Origin: Arcuatula senhousia
Lineage: Eukaryota > Mollusca > Bivalvia > Mytilida > Mytilidae
Direction: 5' to 3'
DNA length: 64,000 nucleotides
NCBI GenBank assembly: GCA_963971305.1
Contig: OZ020317.1
Coordinates: forward strand, 14,712,001-14,776,000
Under the pieces are notes generated by a model. The model did no database searches. It was given only the letters and a program-made list of their open reading frames with translations, and was not told the origin of the DNA. Position 1 is the stretch's first letter, and every line of letters starts with the position of its first letter. The position numbers were made by a program, and so were the translations under genes. Positions 1 through 9,896 of this stretch are shown here, piece after piece.

Positions 1-790
1 GTTGATCCTGAAATTTTTGTGGGGATTATGGCCCTTTGAAATAAAAACACTTAAGGTGAAGGGGGATGGATACATTGCTTTGGCATACAAAAGCAAACAT
101 ATGTATTGTTTGTAGTTTTGTTTAAAAGAGCTTAATAAGAAATCATTAGCTTAAAACTCAGGAATATTGACTGTTATTTTTAACATTGAAGTAAGTTGTA
201 AATTTTACATCAATACAAATGTATATGTTGTATGTAGTACATTGCTTTTACCACCCACATGATTAAATAAGATTGTCTTTTTAATAAGAGGAAGGTGACA
301 TAGTATATTTCTAGAACAGCTCTTTTTTATTGTGTATATGTTTTGTAAATTATTTGTATAATTTGTGAATATCCATTTGTTGTTTATTATATATTTATAT
401 ATTTTGTTTTAATTTGTACATAAACATTTTTGATGTAGAATTTTGATATCATGTTGATGTCCAATATATTATTGTTCTATAAAATGTTTATATAATTATT
501 TATCAAATATTTGAGGCCTCACCTTGAACAAGTTGGCATTCCAATGGGTACCAACTTAGTCCTTTATCTAGCTTAATTTAGATACCCCCCTTTACAAATT
601 TTAGGTATGTAGCTATACGGGTGTATGTCTGCTACACCTAACGGATATCATCACTTATCCACAAGTCCTCTTTAATCAATCAATGGATTTTCATGAAACT
701 TTCACACAAACCTTGTGACATAATGTAGTCATGCACCTCCTATTTCTAAAATTTGATTTATATGTTGGCATCTGATTCACATTTAGATTT
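1..790. other. AT-rich non-coding stretch with one RT scrap
   Basis: No gene is visible. The only recognisable coding trace is a 16-codon plus-strand scrap at 526-576 reading EQVGIPMGTNLVLYLA before a stop. It matches the conserved GIPMGTN segment of Penelope-like reverse transcriptases and belongs to the same debris field as the next feature. The rest is AT-rich and I see no other structure. Confidence 0.5.
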
Positions 791-1548
791 TTGATTCAAC
801 AGAAAACATTGCTGCTGTTACCAAAAAAGCATAGAGTAAAACCTCCTTTAAGTTACCTACTATGGATACCTAAATTGCACAAAAATCCTTATAAATCTTG
901 TTTCATCTCTGCTTCAAATAAGTGTTTTTTACCCATATTTCCAATGTTCTATCTCATACTTAAACTACTATGAAGGAATTTATCATTCAAGACTGTTAAA
1001 AGTTATTGGAAAACAGTAGAATTAATCATTTTTAGAGCGTAAAAAATTCACTTGATGTTTTGGAAAACCTTTGTGCGTTTGAAAATACTTTCCATACTGT
1101 TGATAGTTACGATTTTTCTACTTTATATACTAACCCTTCACATAATCTTATTAAAAAGGAATTTGAATATTTTGTTAAATGGTGTTTTGATAAATCTAAG
1201 AGTGATTATATCTGTTCTAGAGTTTCAAACTCTTTTAGTTTATCATTTTTTAGTAACGAAACTCAAAAAGGTTACGTTCACTGGACTGATGCAGAAACTA
1301 TTGCTGCTCTAAATTATTTGTTAGATAATATTTATATACGTTTTCGTAAACAAATTCATCGCCAAATCATTGGTACTCCTAAGGGAACTTATTGTGTGCC
1401 ACTTATAGCTGACCTTTTCCTATACTATTATGAATCACAATTCATGGCTAAATTACAAAAAGACCCCAACAAACAGAACCTGATCAAAACTTTTAATAAT
1501 ACTTTTAGATATTTAGATGACATTCTTGTACTCAATAATCCTTCATTT
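791..1548 (+). pseudogene. Penelope-like reverse transcriptase, decayed
   Basis: This is the remnant of a retroelement reverse transcriptase. The first piece contains PKLHKNPYKS, and a second piece in another frame contains SYDFSTLYTN, then GTPKGTYCVPLIADLFLYYY, then RYLDDILVLNN. These correspond in order to the early palm segment, the first catalytic aspartate region (DFSTLYT), the GIPMGTN-APLLADLFL segment and the catalytic YLDD box. This set and the LHK...K start are characteristic of Penelope-like elements. There are frameshifts between roughly 960 and 1060, and the frame is cut at about 1549 where the GTCTCGCCTG repeat begins, so the C-terminal thumb is missing. A C-terminal piece of the same type of protein occurs at 31434-31841. 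It is not functional. Confidence 0.8.
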
Positions 1549-1549
1549 T

Positions 1550-2584
1550 TGTCTCGCCTGCAAAGCAGAGCAGGACGTAGGTGTTACTTACCGTTGACGG
1601 CGGCGGCGTTAACTTTTTGGAAAAGTTTTATGAGCACCTCCTTTTGTCAAGAACTATAGGTCCTAGGTCGATGAAACTTGGTATGCTTATGCCTTAGTAG
1701 TAGCTTAGCACAGTAACAGCTCCATCTTTTGACCTTGACCTTGATTTTCTGGTTGAGTGACTTTGACAATTTTCAATACATATAAAAGCAATGGTTTTGT
1801 GATTCAGAAAACGTCGCTGCAGACCTATATATAGGTAAAGTCACGACGTTAAACTCCCCAGTCAGTCAGCACCTCCATATCTTAAAAACTTAAGTCCTAG
1901 GTTGATGAAACTAGATATGCATATGCCCATAGATCTATATATTAAAGGTATAAAACCACTAATTCCGAGTCCCATTGATTTCTATGTTAAATTGGACATT
2001 TCTAAAATGCTGAAGATTTTTTGTCTAAAGTTCAAATAAAGTGTCAATAGTCTTATTTCAATGCCAAATGATTTGGCTCACTCCAGTTCAAAAACTAGCA
2101 CATCTTACATTGAATAACGGGAAAAACTGGTTCCCAGTTTAAATCAACCTGAACGTCCGGTACTTTCTAGTCATGTTTCTGGCAAGAATGAGACCCCAAG
2201 TAAAAGTAATCCTAAAAATTGACACTTAGCATATATATGAACAAACATGGGCTGAAATTGTTTCTAAGATGTTCATCTTTCAAATAAAAGCTCATTTAAT
2301 GATTTGCATGCAATAGTTTTAGCTGGGTCAATACTTTAATGGAACTATATTGTCTCAAAATAGGAACTATATTCAAGTTTGTCCTCTACCGGATTGCGAA
2401 TTAGTGGTTTTATACCTAAATCCATCTTTTTGTTTATCTTGATTTTCTGGTTGAGTTCCTTTGACAATTTACAATACATATAATAGCAATGTAAATATTT
2501 TGTGAGCACCTTCATATCTCAAGAACTATAAGTCCTAGACCTATGAAACTTCGTATGCACAAGCCCCAATAGTAGCTCAGCATA
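1550..2584 (-). mobile_element. GTCTCGCCTG-family satellite-bearing element, degenerate copy
   Basis: The left edge reads GTCTCGCCTGCAAAGCAG, followed by a short GGC-rich run and AACTTTTTGGAAAAG, like the copies at 37926 and 55601-56535. Downstream are diverged units of the family's 174-bp internal repeat, recognised by CACCTCC...CAAGAACTATAGG and GGTTGAGTGACTTTGAC. The body is interrupted by an inverted-repeat element (1947-2416), and the copy is cut at 2584 where another element begins. It lies directly after the Penelope-like RT frame, which it interrupts. Confidence 0.75.
1947..2416. mobile_element. 470-bp inverted-repeat MITE nested in the satellite-bearing repeat
   Basis: The two ends are perfect inverted repeats: GGTATAAAACCACTAATTC at the left and its reverse complement at the right. 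Each end is flanked by TAAA (1943-1946 and 2417-2420), a probable 4-bp target duplication. Repeat sequence resumes on the right with CCATCTTTTTGTT and GATTTTCTGGTTGAG. There is no coding capacity. The superfamily cannot be assigned from these ends. Confidence 0.75.
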
Positions 2585-2794
2585 GACGGCGCGCACAAAG
2601 TTGACGGCACTTGATATATCTGGGTTTAAATGTTAATAATTTTTTACTTATATACTTATATTATAAACAAAAAATGTTTTTCTATACTAAAATTATTCAC
2701 ATCAGATTATTAATGTAAAAATAAATTCCATTTTTCATATTGTGTGTTTATAACAGGTGGATAATGTGTCATAAACTGCAAAAAAAGTCGCGTA

Positions 2795-4275
2795 ATGGCC
2801 CTGTCACACTATAACGTTTTAGCCAACGTGTGCCGAACGTTCGGATAATTTTCTAAAACGTCGGAACACGTTGGCAGTCGCTGTAAAAAGTTTCAAAAAA
2901 TATCTCGGTGAACGACCACAAAGCGTTAGACTAACTACCTGCAACGCACGACAAACTTATTCAAAACTTATCTATAGCGTTTTTCCGGCGTACTTGACGT
3001 TTGCCTAGCGCATTTGTGACGACTGCAGAACGCATTCATAGCGTTAGTCTAACTTATAATTTTTTTCTCTCGGTGGGGAGACCTAGGATTTCTGTTATTT
3101 CCTGTAGTGTTATTTCACAATAGCCCAAATAGATCTATTATCTGGCTTAAATGTATTGCTGGATTAATTAATAATTATAGAAATTTAGTTTCGATAAAAA
3201 AATATTGGTTTTCAGCGTTCTGGTAATATGAATGTATAATTATTCTAAAGCCGTTTTCTAACCAATAGTGATAATTTTTGCACTCAGTCTAAAAGAATAA
3301 AATATAGTGTAGATTTTATATTTTGATATATCAAAAATATACAGAGAGGAATGTATGCGCTTGTTAACAAACTCTCAAAATCTCAAATGAGTATATACAT
3401 GTAAGAAATACCGGTCTGTAGATTTTGCTTAGCATCCTTCTTATAGCACTTGACTTATCCTAAATGATCGCAGACAGCATGACGGATGTCCTTAATAGAG
3501 AAAAACGCGTATGCTTATTGAATATTTAAATACACATTATTTCAAATGAGTATTGAAGTTAGACTGTCGTTACTCGTTGTATTTGAGTATTTTTCTACCA
3601 AAAAAGTGTCCACTGAAAACACGACAGGTGTATTACAATTTGCAAGAATTACTTTAAATTCCAGACCATCTAAGTTATCTTCGTTATATTCAAGATGTTT
3701 TTTTGGCTTTGTTCATTGTTTTTTTGTAAAAAGATTTTTTTTAGGTTTGAATTAGTATTTGAAGCTTTTGAAATTGACTTTCCCCCATGTAATTCAACTA
3801 TCTTATAAAATTCTGGGGTTGATACGCTACTCGTTCGTTACAATGACGCTCTATGCGCTCTGTACACGTTGTAAACACGTCGAATAGGTTTCTTGGTCGT
3901 TAGACTGACGCTAGACGTGCGCTGCATTATCGCTAGACACGTTCGTTTCCATTTAGCTTAGCGTTCGTCAAACGCATTTCAACGTGCGCACAACGACCAC
4001 ATAGCGTACATCAGCGTGTGTATAACGTCCTTTAAACTTATGCCTAGCGTTCGAATAATTTATTTCTAACACGTTGGCAAACGTCGGAGATTTTAAGCAT
4101 GTTGAAAAATTTGCGACGCACTCGGCGATCACCAACGCACGCTTGACGTTCGCTAACGTGTTTGTAGCGTGCTCATAACGTGTACAAAACTTACGCAACG
4201 CACACCAGCGTGTTGAAAATATATTCTAAAACGTCGGCACACGTTGGCTAAAACGTTATAGTGTGACAGGGCCAT
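2795..4275. mobile_element. 1.48-kb non-autonomous element with 41-bp TIRs
   Basis: The ends are perfect inverted repeats of about 41 bp starting ATGGCCCTGTCACACTATAA. Both subterminal regions are unusually dense in AACG/CGTT motifs (for example GCGTT, AACGTG, ACGTCGG), which stand out against the AT-rich surroundings and could be repeated transposase-binding sites. The end is symmetrical (AT...AT), so either the duplication is the 2-bp AT or the terminus itself begins AT. The ORF-like stretches at 3546-3755 and 3968-4198 have no recognisable content. Confidence 0.75.
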
Positions 4276-5032
4276 AACTTGTAACATTGGAAAAGACAAA
4301 GTTGCAGTTTTTTATTCACCATTTCTTGAAAAATCATCCGATTTCGTTCAAATTTGGTATTTCGCGGACTTTTACTATGACGTCATTTAAATTCAACGTT
4401 CAAAAAACGAAAAATGGTCATCGTTGGAGCTACGAAAGTTGCACCAAGCGTGCGTAACATCTAGTATTTTTAAGTTTTCAAAGAAGTAAAATGGAAAATT
4501 CGGTGAGTACTGTGTGCTGTAAATATTATTTTAATTCAAAACAAATAGATTTTCAAAATGTGCATTTCAAGAGAAGTTCAAAACTCCCTTTTTATAGTTG
4601 AATCTGTTATCTTGACCGAGAATTAGAAAATATTAAATGTCCAATCGTTTTGTTACGGTTGTAAAAAATGACGTTTTTCAGCAGATTTTTTTAAAAACTT
4701 TTAGAATCAAGAAAATATAGGTTTTGTAAAACCGTCGATTATAACATAACATTGATACTGCGAAAATGTGCTTTCTTTTGTCTTTCTGATGTTAAAAAGT
4801 GATATATGTAGTATAAAAATTGTGGAAAATATTTAAAAAATCAAATGTCCAATGTTTTTGTTACGAAAACGTTTTAGACGAATACAAAACGTCGCCGACG
4901 CACGGCGCATTATTCAATAATTAATGAATAATACCGCACAATTTATTTAGATGGATAAACGTATTTTTTTTATAGAAAAAAGATTCGCCATCTATGTGAA
5001 CATCAGCGGAAAGGATAAAACTTAACAAAGAA

Positions 5033-5293
5033 TTGAAATTACAGAAAAGAAGGGAACAAAAAAGAAAATCATATCATAAAAATAAACCGAGTACGGAGAC
5101 CAAGAATGTTAGAAACTATAAGAAAAACACAGAGCCTACAAGACAGCAAAAATACAATGCAAGAAAGAGGCAAAAGGAAAACATAAAACACAAGAGAAAT
5201 GAGTACATGAAACTGAATAAATATGTACAAATATATGTTCAATTTTACTGTTTAATGTTTAAAATTATCCTACGACGATTTTTAAAATTCTAA
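5033..5293 (+). CDS. Lysine/arginine-rich open frame, unrecognised
   Basis: This 86-codon frame opens at a TTG, so a true start is uncertain. It encodes a strongly basic, asparagine-rich protein (KRREQKRKSYHKNK, then RQKENIKHKRNEYMK) with a hydrophobic tail. Runs of this kind are common at the N-termini of transposon-encoded DNA-binding proteins. Its place inside the 2585-5614 element fits a transposon remnant, but I recognise no domain and it may be fortuitous. Confidence 0.2.
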   Translation: MKLQKRREQKRKSYHKNKPSTETKNVRNYKKNTEPTRQQKYNARKRQKENIKHKRNEYMKLNKYVQIYVQFYCLMFKIILRRFLKF

Positions 5294-5873
5294 TTGATTG
5301 ATTGATTACTGTTGATGTTTATCGCCGCTTCATCAGTCAAACTGTAAAAAGTACAGATTATGACATATTGGTTTAAAAAATAAATACACAAAAAAAATAA
5401 ATAGATAAATTATATTAATAACAAAATTATCAAACAAAACAAAATAAATATACAACGAAGTAAATTTAAAGCGTATACTCGAAAAACACAGCTTGAATGT
5501 TTGATAAAGTAATTCGGGCACTGTCTTGTGATTTTTGTATTCTTATCAATTATTGAACGTCATTTTACGTTTTAAAGACGTTACGTTAATGGAGTCAACT
5601 TTGTGCGCGACGTCATAATTGCAAGAACTATAAGTTCTAAAGAGCAACTAACTCTGGTGGTGGAGTGTCACGAGATGAACAATTGATGACACACGGCAAG
5701 TCTTGTTTAAAGGTGCTGTGCAGAGACTCCTTGCCTATAAGTCATGACTATATACTTCCTATTGGTTTAATTATTAAAAGTATTTTAGTATTTAAATAGA
5801 AATATGGTGCATTTACAAACAGACTTCAGATTTTGCTAAATCAATCTTTAAGAGGGACTTCCGCCATCTGTAT

Positions 5874-6078
5874 GTGATTATCCTCTTTCCGTTAAAACCT
5901 TGGTACAAGTACATTGTGCAAGACATTTAAAAAAATTGAGCAATTGGTAGTATTCAGTTTCTTTCAATACAAAAGAAGATTTAAAGAAATCAAAAGGATC
6001 ACTACCAATTGCAAAATTTTTTAAATGTCTTGCACAATGTACCTGTACCAAGGTTTTAACGGAAAGAAGATAAATCAC
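5874..6078. mobile_element. 205-bp foldback element
   Basis: Two arms of about 75 bp are nearly perfect inverted repeats, starting with GTGATTATCC at the left and ending with GATAAATCAC at the right, separated by a loop of about 50 bp. TCTGTAT occurs on both sides, two bases away from the right arm, which may be a target duplication. It is a non-coding foldback MITE. The 74-codon minus-strand frame inside it is a by-product of the arms. Confidence 0.7.
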
Positions 6079-7195
6079 TTTCTGTATATATTTCGAATGC
6101 ATACATTTATTGTCAACTTATATTTTATAGTAGATTTGTTAAATTTCTTTTAAAGAGCACAAATGCACACAGCAAGTAATCTTCAATTTATTAATGTTTT
6201 GCTGAAAACCTTAAGAAGAAGAAGAAGAAAGGTTTGCCAGTTATCTGCCCTAGGTCGGTGGTTTCCTCGGGGTACTCCGGTTTCCTCCACCAATAAAACT
6301 TACAGCCCTATACGACCCAGGTGCGTCGAAAACGAGGTCTAACCCCAACAAACAAACAAAACTTTTAAAGACCACAAAAAACTGCCAATATTTGTATTTT
6401 TTTTACCATAAAATGATTCCAAAGTTATTTCTCCACAAACCTTGGTGCAGGCATCCCTAAACGAATAATAAAAGTGGTGTTAAAGAATTATCTAATGGAC
6501 TATTAGGAAAATACAAAAATGTGACAGTTTGTAACAAAAACAGCTGTTTTTTGTTACAGTTTTTTTGTAGCAAGATGATCACCTATTTATCCCTAATAAT
6601 ATCATAGACCTGTATATTAAATATACAGATCTATGATAATATTTACAACCGTGTTGTGTTTTTTGTACCGCGGACCCTAAAATATCGCGATAGAAAAAGG
6701 AGGTTTGGTGGCATAAAGCCTGGTAATATCCAAAATGCCTGTACCAAGTCAGGACCATTGCGATCTTAAATTTCTCTGGTACGTATTTGTCTTGGTTTTT
6801 TTTTATTCTTGGATATATGAGATTGATCATCCCAATTCGGTAGTTTTGTCGTTACTTTTATTTGAAGAATGCATGATATAGTTTTCAAATTCAAATTGTA
6901 AGTTTTACAATTCTAAATGTTAAACATGTTATGAAATATGAAAATGTTAAAACGCTATATGTTCGACGCAGTATCAAATAACATTCTAGTAGACTAGTTA
7001 ACGGACTGAAAAGGAAGAAATTGAAAAAAAAGAAGAAGAAAAAAGATTAAAGTGAATAACTTATGGAATCTTGAAGCAAACAAACCTATAAATATAACAT
7101 GCTATATCAAGTTATATTAAGTCGAAAGACAGCTTGTCGATTTTTTAAGTTTGATAAGCAGATATCAAAACACAGCTTGTCCTTTTTTCTTAAAT
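6079..7195. repeat. Interspersed repeat fragments, no gene
   Basis: About 6207-6355 contains GGTTTCCTC and CTCCGGTTTCCTCC, a motif of interspersed repeats found widely in invertebrates (recollection, not searched). A near-perfect palindrome of about 39 bp sits at 6599-6637. From about 6640 to 6840 is a fragment with TGCCTGTACCAAGTCAGGAC, whose reverse complement recurs at 8508-8535 and 13965-13990. The rest is AT-rich. Confidence 0.5.
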
Positions 7196-7198
7196 TTT

Positions 7199-7260
7199 CG
7201 TATATAAAGACGATTTGAATAACACTTAATTAATCAGATATTGTGAAACCTCTTGCTACT
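7199..7260 (+). promoter_or_regulatory. TATA box and 5' non-coding exon of the SMB-like gene
   Basis: CGTATATAAAG at 7199-7209 looks like a TATA box. About 50 bases later CTTGCTACT is followed by GTAAGTAT, a good splice donor at 7261. A transcript starting near 7230 would have a short untranslated first exon joined to the acceptor TTTTAACAG ending at 8020, 30 bases before the start codon at 8051. Inference from position and consensus only; start site and exon are untested. Confidence 0.45.
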
Positions 7261-7619
7261 GTAAGTATATCTTATAGAATGTAAACAATTTGAGTTTTGT
7301 CTTGTAACATAATAGTTAACTTAAAGGCACAATGATATTTGTTTAATTTATTTTTTATTTTGGTTTTAAATTTTTCTTTTCAAGAACATATTCCATGTTA
7401 GCAGAACGCTTAAACTCGTCTACAGGTAACAAACTGGCTTCAAACTCCTTCGCCCTGTACGGACCGAGGGGCGGGAAGTGAAATTTGGAGCTGGCTTGTC
7501 ACGTTGACGGACAGGGTGAAATTCCCGTTGACGGTTTCGTATTCAAACATTTTTTTTCACGTTCAATTCTTAATGACAATTGTTAATTGGAAGTCAGATG
7601 GCTTATAGTAGGCAAAAAC

Positions 7620-7895
7620 TAGTTTATCCCCGCCACATGTTTTATGTGCCAGGAATCTTTGACAATGCTTTCGTTTGTACTTGTCTTTTTGATGTTTTCT
7701 GTTCCTTTTAAGAAGGAGGTCTATCTGTGACTATTTCAGGGTATATGCATTTTATTTAGACCATGGGCCAATTGCAGAACCGCGAGCAGCGCCTACTGGC
7801 CTCGTTGAAGGCTGTTTTTTTTCTGAATTGTCGCTTGATTGTGGGCTGTGTCGCGTGCACTTATTCAACAGTCTCATTATCCTATATGTACAAAA
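7620..7895 (+). repeat. Interspersed repeat in first intron
   Basis: The stretch containing GCCACATGTTTTATGTGCC, GTTTGTACTTGTC and GACCATGGGCCAATTG recurs with substitutions at 34486-35250, where it is split by a second repeat inserted after CCTTTTTAT. It is non-coding and lies in the predicted first intron of the SMB-like gene. Confidence 0.7.
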
Positions 7896-8050
7896 TACAC
7901 GAGCAGTTAATGTTATTTTTTATTAAATGACTAGGATATCAGTTGCATGTAAATTATAATTGAGAAACGAATATTTTTTTTTCTAAAAACAAATAAGATA
8001 CATAATTAATGTTTTAACAGGTTTGACAATATAAAGGAAAGGAATTCAGG

Positions 8051-9512
8051 ATGCATATTGCAAAATTCTTGTGCTCTTTCCTGATGTTGGTATGTCTCTT
8101 GAAATCCGTAGCTCATGGGCATCCAGGGGAAAATGGGAAACAAAAAGGGATTCAAAATGGGCATGCTGCTATCGGAAAGGGCAAGGGCAATGCTAAAGGA
8201 ATCGATAACGGAAACCACGGCGGAGGATTAGGACTCGGACTCTTTGGTGAAGCATGCATACAATTTAATTATTTTTAGATATTTTTTCCAAGAAAAATTA
8301 TAAATCTCACACTTCCATTTCATTTGATTTAATCCTTTTAATGCTACAATAAGATTGATCATTAATTTGAAGGTCGGCAGTACCCTTTGATTATTTCCTG
8401 TTAAATTAATGAAGATAAATGGGGCACATAAAGGTAATAGCAAAATTACCGAACTTGGAGAACAGCAGAAAAAAAACAAGGAAGACATACCGAAAAAATT
8501 ATAGATCCCAATGGTCCTGACTTGGTACAGACATTTCAAATGAATTAATTACAAAAAAGACCTTGTAAAACTTTGAATTCTGTGTATAGTCAAGTCGATT
8601 TTGTCAAGAAACGAAGCAATACTGGTCAACCCGGTAGGTCGGTAATCTTTGATTTCCCGGAAAAAATATTTTGCCAAAACAAATCTTTCATGATGGTCTT
8701 TATTTCAATTTTCACTCTTTGAACCATCTCTTAAATAGATATGCAAATCTGATGCTCCATCTGGTGATATGATATAGATTGATAGAACATTTTCACAATG
8801 TTGATAGTACATTTAATTTTCACAATGTTCTGAGCAGAGTGAATGTAAATTGACGTATAAAGATTATTTGAAAATCCCCAATTTCAATAGTCGAAAAACT
8901 CTTACTAAATTTCGCATTAGTGATCATAACTTGGCTGTTGAGGTTGGGAGATACAAAAACATCCCTCGTGATCAGAGACTTTGTAAAATATGCAATGTCT
9001 TGGATGACGAGGCACACTTCTTTTTTGACTGCCAAATAAATAACAGTATACGTAATAGTTTTTTAAACAAAATATCTAATAAATATACAAACTTTAACCA
9101 GCTTGACTCTTTTAATAAACTTGTACTTATTCTAAACTATGATATGGATGTTTTGTCCATTATTATTGACTTTACAAAGCAATCCTTAGAATTGCGAAAA
9201 TGAGGTCTATACTGGTCAAGTGCATGCATATTATATTAATTCATTTTCTATTATGTCTTCTTTATATTTGTATGTACTTCTATGTGAATATGTTCATGTT
9301 ATGTATTATTATATGTATTGCCTGGCCTACTATGGTCTTTATGCAAATAAACTTATATATAAAAAAAATATTTTGCAGACTTTCCTAGTTCTTGTGCGGA
9401 AAGTCCATGTGATTCATATGTTGATGGGGCACCTTGCCAATGTGATTCTAGTTGTTTGGCGAGACTTGACTGCTGTGACGATTTTTTAACTTACTGCCAG
9501 AATACTAAATAG
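8051..9512 (+). CDS. Small secreted protein with C-terminal somatomedin-B-like domain (two coding exons)
   Basis: Exon A (8051-8246) encodes a signal peptide (MHIAKFLCSFLMLVCLL..., cleavage likely near AHG at residues 21-23) and a Gly/Lys/Asn/His-rich segment rich in GKGKG and GGGLGLGLF. The donor is G|GTGAAG at 8247. Exon B (9379-9512) follows the acceptor TTTTGCAG and continues in phase: G + AC gives Asp66, then FPSSCAESPCDSYVDGAPC and QCDSSCLARLDCCDDFLTYC, ending QNTK and TAG. Total 196 + 134 = 330 bases, 109 residues. The eight cysteines and the CQCDSSC...DCCDDF pattern match the somatomedin-B knottin, a disulfide-rich fold usually found in secreted or extracellular proteins. The role is unknown; a secreted matrix or defence-type peptide is possible. 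The exon join is inferred from splice consensus, phase and the complete cysteine pattern. Confidence 0.75.
8425..8545 (+). repeat. Interspersed repeat with GGTCCTGACTTGGTACAG
   Basis: The segment with AAATTACCGAACTTGGAGAA, GGAAGACATACCG and GGTCCTGACTTGGTACAG recurs at 13855-13990 and, reversed, at about 6640-6800. It is a short interspersed repeat in the second intron of the SMB-like gene. Open frames across it are incidental. Confidence 0.65.
8817..9367 (+). pseudogene. LINE 3' end: ORF2 C-terminus and 3' UTR, 5'-truncated
   Basis: An open frame at 8817-9203 reads KLTYKDYLKI, then RISDHNLAVEVGRYKNIPRD, then RLCKICNVLDDEAHFFFDC and ends SLELRK. The CxxC...H...C knuckle after the GRY-IPR motif is the usual C-terminus of invertebrate non-LTR retrotransposon ORF2 proteins. 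It is followed by about 140 bases of 3' UTR, CAAATAAAC and an A-run ending near 9367. There is no reverse transcriptase, so this is a 5'-truncated insertion. It lies in the second intron of the SMB-like gene, and its tail ends about ten bases before the exon B acceptor. Confidence 0.75.
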
Positions 9513-9891
9513 GGTAAGAAAATACAGGAGGTAAGGGTTTTAGGCCGCCGATTGAGGTCCAAATAAGTGGGGGAGTCAGGGGACTGCCCTCAGGGGAGTT
9601 TCTATGAGGAGAAATTTGTTGTACAACAATTTGAATTTATACTGAAAAAAAAAACACACTGGACATGAGTACAACAGGTAGTAATTTCAATCGATAAAAT
9701 ACACAAAAAAGAGCAAAATTTATTCCCGTTTTAACCGTTCGATACATTCTGGAATGAAGGTTTACGTTTTCGTATAAAATATAAAAGGTAAAAAGTGAGA
9801 AAAAAAATACTTAAAGCCATTAAAGATGTGTATGTTAAAATCAAAATTAAGACTGAACATGAAATAAAGATGGAGAAAAAATTAAAGTCGC
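9513..9891. other. 3' flank of the SMB-like gene
   Basis: No gene is seen. GTAAGAAAATACAGG and a G-rich stretch (AGTGGGGGAGTCAGGGGACTG, 9567-9587) follow the stop codon; AT-rich sequence follows. The 3' UTR presumably lies here, but I do not see a canonical AATAAA close by. Confidence 0.4.
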
Positions 9892-9896
9892 AAGGA

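Larger units (their letters stand above)
2585..5614. mobile_element. 3-kb inverted-repeat DNA element with a nested element
   Basis: The termini match over 20 of 21 bases in inverted orientation; the shared core is CGCGCACAAAGTTGAC at 2590-2605 and its complement at 5594-5609. ATA flanks both outer edges, so a 3-bp target duplication is possible but weak. The left end interrupts the 174-bp satellite unit. Inside lie a complete second element (2795-4275) and a lysine-rich open frame (5033-5293). I found no recognisable transposase. Confidence 0.65.

Noticed and set aside
9220..9489. 89-codon plus-strand frame covering the SMB exon
   Set aside because: It runs from the LINE 3' UTR through the splice acceptor in the wrong frame; the cysteine-rich frame after the acceptor is the real one.
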